Below, one piece after another: positions 61,245-64,000 of a stretch of 64,000 bases of DNA. The position numbers were made by a program, and so were the translations under genes. This DNA is from JAADHX01 sp964569385 (lineage in GTDB: Bacteria; Actinomycetota; Acidimicrobiia; Acidimicrobiales; Poriferisodalaceae). The notes below the pieces were generated by a model. It was not told where the DNA came from. It worked only from the letters and a program-made list of their open reading frames with translations, and did not search any database. Within the stretch, counting starts at the first letter, position 1, and each line of letters starts with the position of its first letter. The DNA lies in contig CAZMUM010000005.1 of NCBI GenBank assembly GCA_964569385.1, positions 62,001 through 126,000 of the forward strand, read 5' to 3'.

Positions 61245-62114
61245 CTAGGCCTTGTTGGCTTGCAGAACCCGGTCGAGGCCGTTTGTGTCGCTGTGGGTCA
61301 CTATGTCGACGAACCCAGCCATCAGTGCCAGCTCGGCAGCCAACGAACCTTGGTTGTGTCCATGCTCTAGCAAGATCGTTCCTCCTCTCGAGAGCCAGCG
61401 TTGGGCCCCGAGCAGGAGCGCCTCGATCGCGTCGAGGCCGCACGGACCCGCGAACAGAGCCTTGGCTGGTTCCCAGTCGATGACCGACTCAGGCAATAAC
61501 TCGCCGTCCGGGATGTAGGGCGGATTCGACACAATGAGGGTCACTTCACCGCGTAACGACACGTCGAGCGCCTCGAACCACGACCCGGCGAGGATAGTTA
61601 CCCTGGCTCCGGCCGTACCCAGACCCGCTGAGTTCGCACGGGCCAGGGCGAGAGCGCCGTGGTCGCTGTCGGTGAGCCAGACTCTGGCAGATCGGTTCTC
61701 AGCTGCAATTGACAGGCCAATGGCACCACACCCGGTGCCGAGGTCTACCACGGTCGGATTTCCGACCATTGGTTCAAGTACATCCAGTGCGTAACCAGCC
61801 AACGCCTCAGTCTCTGGGCGCGGGATAAGCGCACGGTGGTCGACTAACAGGTCGAGAGACCTGAAAGGCCAGTGGCCGAGCACATATTGAATCGGTTCAC
61901 CGGCGGCTCGCCTGGCAAGCATCGCGTCGAACCGAGAGACTCCCCCGACGGTCGGAGTTTCGGAGCGTCGTAGAACTAACTCAGCCGTTGTGAAGCCCGC
62001 GGCTTCTTCGACCAACCACCTCGACTCGCCGGCCGCATTTGGGTTCCCAACATGCTCAAGATGGGTCCGGGCCTCGGTCACGAGGTGGCCCCAACTCAAA
62101 CCATCGCGTTTCAT
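61245..62114 (-). CDS. prmC: Release-factor glutamine N5-methyltransferase (PrmC/HemK)
   Basis: 289 residues. VVDLGTGCGAIGLSIA is the SAM site and NPPY at 197-200 the Gln-methylation signature; QYVLGHWPFRSLDLLVDHRALIPRPETE is typical. It methylates the Gln of the GGQ motif in release factors 1 and 2. The ATG at 62114 has no ribosome binding site and sits 3 bases after a TAA of the repeat array, in the same reading frame as prfA, so reinitiation after termination is the likely mode of translation. Confidence 0.93.
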   Translation of the reverse strand: MKRDGLSWGHLVTEARTHLEHVGNPNAAGESRWLVEEAAGFTTAELVLRRSETPTVGGVSRFDAMLARRAAGEPIQYVLGHWPFRSLDLLVDHRALIPRPETEALAGYALDVLEPMVGNPTVVDLGTGCGAIGLSIAAENRSARVWLTDSDHGALALARANSAGLGTAGARVTILAGSWFEALDVSLRGEVTLIVSNPPYIPDGELLPESVIDWEPAKALFAGPCGLDAIEALLLGAQRWLSRGGTILLEHGHNQGSLAAELALMAGFVDIVTHSDTNGLDRVLQANKA

Positions 62115-62121
62115 GAGTTAG

Positions 62122-62217
62122 GCCCGGCCAGCGGCCAAGAGTTAAGCCCGGCCAGCGGCCAAGAGTTAAGCCCGGCCAGCGGCCAAGAGTTAAGCCCGGC
62201 CAGCGGCCAAGAGTTAA
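62122..62217. repeat. 24-base tandem repeat, four units, at the prfA-prmC junction
   Basis: Units at 62122-62145, 62146-62169, 62170-62193 and 62194-62217 are identical except one base. Read on minus from the prfA stop, each unit is eight codons running CTC TTG GCC GCT GGC ... to an in-frame TAA. The last seven codons plus stop of prfA match the unit at about 18 of 24 bases, so the array looks like duplication of the gene end. Confidence 0.92.
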
Positions 62218-63284
62218 GCAGAGTCATCGGCCGAGAGTTGCCGTTGCCGTTCGTTGGCTAGGAGTGCGTCGACTACGTCGTCGAGGTCGCCGGCAAGGAC
62301 CTTGTCTAGTTTGTAAAGCGTGAGACCGATCCGGTGGTCGGTCACCCGGTTCTCTTTGAAGTTGTAGGTACGGATTTTTTCGCTACGACCACCACCTCCA
62401 ACTTGGTCGCGTCGAGCCGCCGACATTTCTGCGGCCTGATCGTCTTGTTGCTTGCGAAGAATGCGGGCTCGCAGAACTCGTAAAGCCTTTTCGCGATTCT
62501 GAAGCTGACTCTTCTCGTCCTGCATCGAAACCATGGTGCCAGTCGGTTTGTGAGTGATTCTTACCGCGGAGTCGGTGGTGTTGACCGACTGACCACCGGG
62601 GCCCGAAGCTCGGAAGTAGTTGATCTCAAGATCGTTTGGGTCGATATTTACCTCGACCTCGTCGGCTTCTGGCAGAACCGTCACGGTTGCCGACGATGTA
62701 TGAATGCGACCCTGCGACTCAGTCGCAGGCACGCGCTGCACCCTGTGCGGACCGCCCTCGTGTTTGAGCCTGCGCCAGGCATCGGCGCCCCGAACGACCA
62801 TCGAAACGTCGGAGTAGCCGCCAAGGTTCGAGGCATCGGCGGAAAGCACTTCGATCTTCCATCCGTGTTGGGCACCGTAGGCCCGAAACATCTCGAACAG
62901 ATCACGGGCGAAGAGGTTTGCCTCCTCGCCCCCTTCGGCCCCGCGTATTTCGACTATGACGTTCTTGCCGTCGTTGGGGTCCTTGGGTAGCAGCAGAGTG
63001 CGAAATTGGTCTTCGCTTTGGGCAAGGTCGACCTCGGCCATCGCTACCAGCTCGCGCATTTCCTCACGATCGGTGCCGGTGCTTTCGTGCAAGATTTCTT
63101 TGGCTTCGGAAAGGTCGATCACCGCCGCTTCCCAGTTCTGACCGGCGCCCACGAGGTCACTTAGTTCGGCATGACGGCGCGCCGTCTTGGCGAAGAGCTC
63201 ACGGTCCTTGGTTGCGTTGGGGTCGCCAAGTTTGGCTTCGACGACAAGGAGTTCATCAACGAGCTGGGACAAACGGTCGTGCAC
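62214..63284 (-). CDS. prfA: Peptide chain release factor 1
   Basis: 356 residues from a GTG at 63284. GGQ at 230-232 in ASGPGGQSVNTTDSA triggers peptide release; PAT at 186-188 in RVPATESQGR is the RF1 stop-codon-reading tripeptide (UAA/UAG). Full length for the family. Its TAA is the first of five TAA codons in the same frame up to prmC. It begins 9 bases after the upstream hypothetical gene. Confidence 0.96.
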   Translation of the reverse strand: MHDRLSQLVDELLVVEAKLGDPNATKDRELFAKTARRHAELSDLVGAGQNWEAAVIDLSEAKEILHESTGTDREEMRELVAMAEVDLAQSEDQFRTLLLPKDPNDGKNVIVEIRGAEGGEEANLFARDLFEMFRAYGAQHGWKIEVLSADASNLGGYSDVSMVVRGADAWRRLKHEGGPHRVQRVPATESQGRIHTSSATVTVLPEADEVEVNIDPNDLEINYFRASGPGGQSVNTTDSAVRITHKPTGTMVSMQDEKSQLQNREKALRVLRARILRKQQDDQAAEMSAARRDQVGGGGRSEKIRTYNFKENRVTDHRIGLTLYKLDKVLAGDLDDVVDALLANERQRQLSADDSA

Positions 63285-63293
63285 GCTGCGAGG

Positions 63294-63971
63294 TTAGTGG
63301 GCGTCGCCGCCGAGAAGCGTCCTAGGGCCAGTCGCCCAATCATTTGTGATACCGAAGATCCTGGCCGGGTTGGTCAGTTGCTGTGCTGCCCATGTGGTGA
63401 AGGCAACGACGTCTCGGTCAGGTACAACAACAATCAGCTTGGCCACTTTCGACAACACAGACCTGGCATGGGCCGCAAATGGAATGAGTTCGAGGTCGAC
63501 GCCGGTTGAGCTAACAACGACATGTTCGTCTCCGTCGTGGTCAATGCCCACCGCAGCGGCCGGTACGACGTCGTTGAGGTTCGCTCTTGGTGTCGGGGCC
63601 GGAGCCGGAGCCAGAGTCGACAACCCAAGTCGTTTGGGGTCGGCGACCAGCCAGGACCGCAAAAGCCGCGAGCGGCTTAGCTGGTTCAGCGGGTGGCGGT
63701 CGGCTCCGAGACGGCGATGTTCGGCAACAATCCCGATCACCTTTTTCAGCGCATCTGGGGGCGACATGTGGCCATGCAGCATCGAAAACATGGCTCGGTC
63801 GTCGGTCGAGATACCCACCTCGAGGCGAGTGCCAAATTCGTCGATTACCACTCTCGCGACCTCTAGACCGTTGACCTCGGCCGACACCACTGCGTGTTCG
63901 ACCACGACGTCGGCGCCGGCTGACTCGATGACGTCGACCCAACCAAGAGCTTCGGGCGGCGGCGGTGCCAT
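63294..63971 (-). CDS. Conserved-looking hypothetical protein upstream of prfA
   Basis: 225 residues from an ATG at 63971; the frame stays open to the window edge, so a start beyond the edge cannot be excluded. Residues 1-100 look like an alpha/beta domain (VEHAVVSAEVNGLEVARVVIDEFGTRLEVG), followed by a Pro/Ala linker APAPAPTP and a second alpha/beta part (LIVVVPDRDVVAFTTWAAQQL). No family recognised. Tight spacing to prfA suggests one operon. Confidence 0.6.
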   Translation of the reverse strand: MAPPPPEALGWVDVIESAGADVVVEHAVVSAEVNGLEVARVVIDEFGTRLEVGISTDDRAMFSMLHGHMSPPDALKKVIGIVAEHRRLGADRHPLNQLSRSRLLRSWLVADPKRLGLSTLAPAPAPTPRANLNDVVPAAAVGIDHDGDEHVVVSSTGVDLELIPFAAHARSVLSKVAKLIVVVPDRDVVAFTTWAAQQLTNPARIFGITNDWATGPRTLLGGDAH

Positions 63972-64000
63972 GGGCGGATCTTCGGTGGCACTGACTCGAC

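Noticed and set aside
62122..62217. Possible CRISPR array
   Set aside because: The units are 24 bases, directly abutting and without spacers, and no cas gene is present. It is a tandem repeat.
62052..62261. Plus-strand ORF with PASGQELS repeats
   Set aside because: It reads the 24-base tandem repeat backwards across the prfA-prmC junction. Both neighbouring genes on minus are certain, and the repeat phase (24 = 8 codons) opens all frames free of stops.

Overview
The window reads as a chromosome segment of an actinobacterium, most likely class Acidimicrobiia or a near relative. I base this on four things: a PriA-type HisA; a MurA with Asp in place of the catalytic Cys, as in mycobacteria; the core gene order prfA-prmC ... 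wecA-atpZ-atpI-atpBEFHAGDC; and secreted proteins ending in GYW..DGG.F.FG repeats, which from memory are common in Acidimicrobiia. G+C looks moderately high by eye, start codons are often GTG/TTG, and genes are packed with many 4-base ATGA/GTGA overlaps. This is placement by reading, not by phylogeny.

Layout. 1-2.45 kb (minus): a phosphate/polyphosphate operon (VTC-domain polymerase, DUF4956 membrane protein, Na/Pi cotransporter cut by the edge). 2.5-6.5 kb: two complete two-component systems, a NarL-type pair on plus and an OmpR-type pair on minus, meeting tail to tail. 6.6-7.3 kb: a Ser/Thr-rich secreted or anchored protein. 7.5-10 kb: two VapBC-like toxin-antitoxin pairs flanking hisA/priA, with a 100-N scaffold gap at 9089-9188 bordered by an exact 55-base duplication. 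10-15 kb (minus): a MoxR/DUF58/DUF4350/DUF4129/membrane-protein operon. 15-26 kb: mixed metabolism and cell wall (methyltransferase, an SRPBCC-phosphotransferase fusion, enoyl-CoA hydratase, NifU-like protein, LytR-CpsA-Psr ligase, MurA, MFS transporter, hydrolase, L-2-hydroxyglutarate oxidase, J-domain protein, GlpX, HisI-like protein). 26.4-34.4 kb (minus): a complete F-type ATP synthase operon whose gamma subunit carries an unusual C-terminal domain, followed by wecA.

35.7-60.5 kb is a cell-surface glycan island, mostly on minus. It holds three related C-methyltransferase-like proteins, a glucose-1-phosphate cytidylyltransferase with an SDR enzyme, a GDP-mannose 3,5-epimerase homologue, four glycosyltransferases, a Wzx-like flippase, two sulfotransferases, an alginate-lyase-like secreted protein, a GH26-like secreted glycosidase, a giant secreted protein, a DUF4012 protein and an LAFTG sortase substrate. 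Together these suggest a methylated and possibly sulfated surface polysaccharide made from a WecA-type lipid-linked primer, exported by the flippase and ligated by the LCP protein. The island sits where many actinobacteria have prmC-sua5-wecA-atpI side by side.

60.6-64 kb (minus): a conserved hypothetical gene, prfA (release factor 1), prmC (RF1 methyltransferase) and a low-molecular-weight protein tyrosine phosphatase. The prfA-prmC junction holds four 24-base tandem repeats, each carrying a TAA in the prfA frame, with prmC in that same frame. No rRNA, tRNA, insertion sequence or CRISPR array was recognised. Apart from the stretch with the scaffold gap, no stretch over 300 bases lacks a gene.
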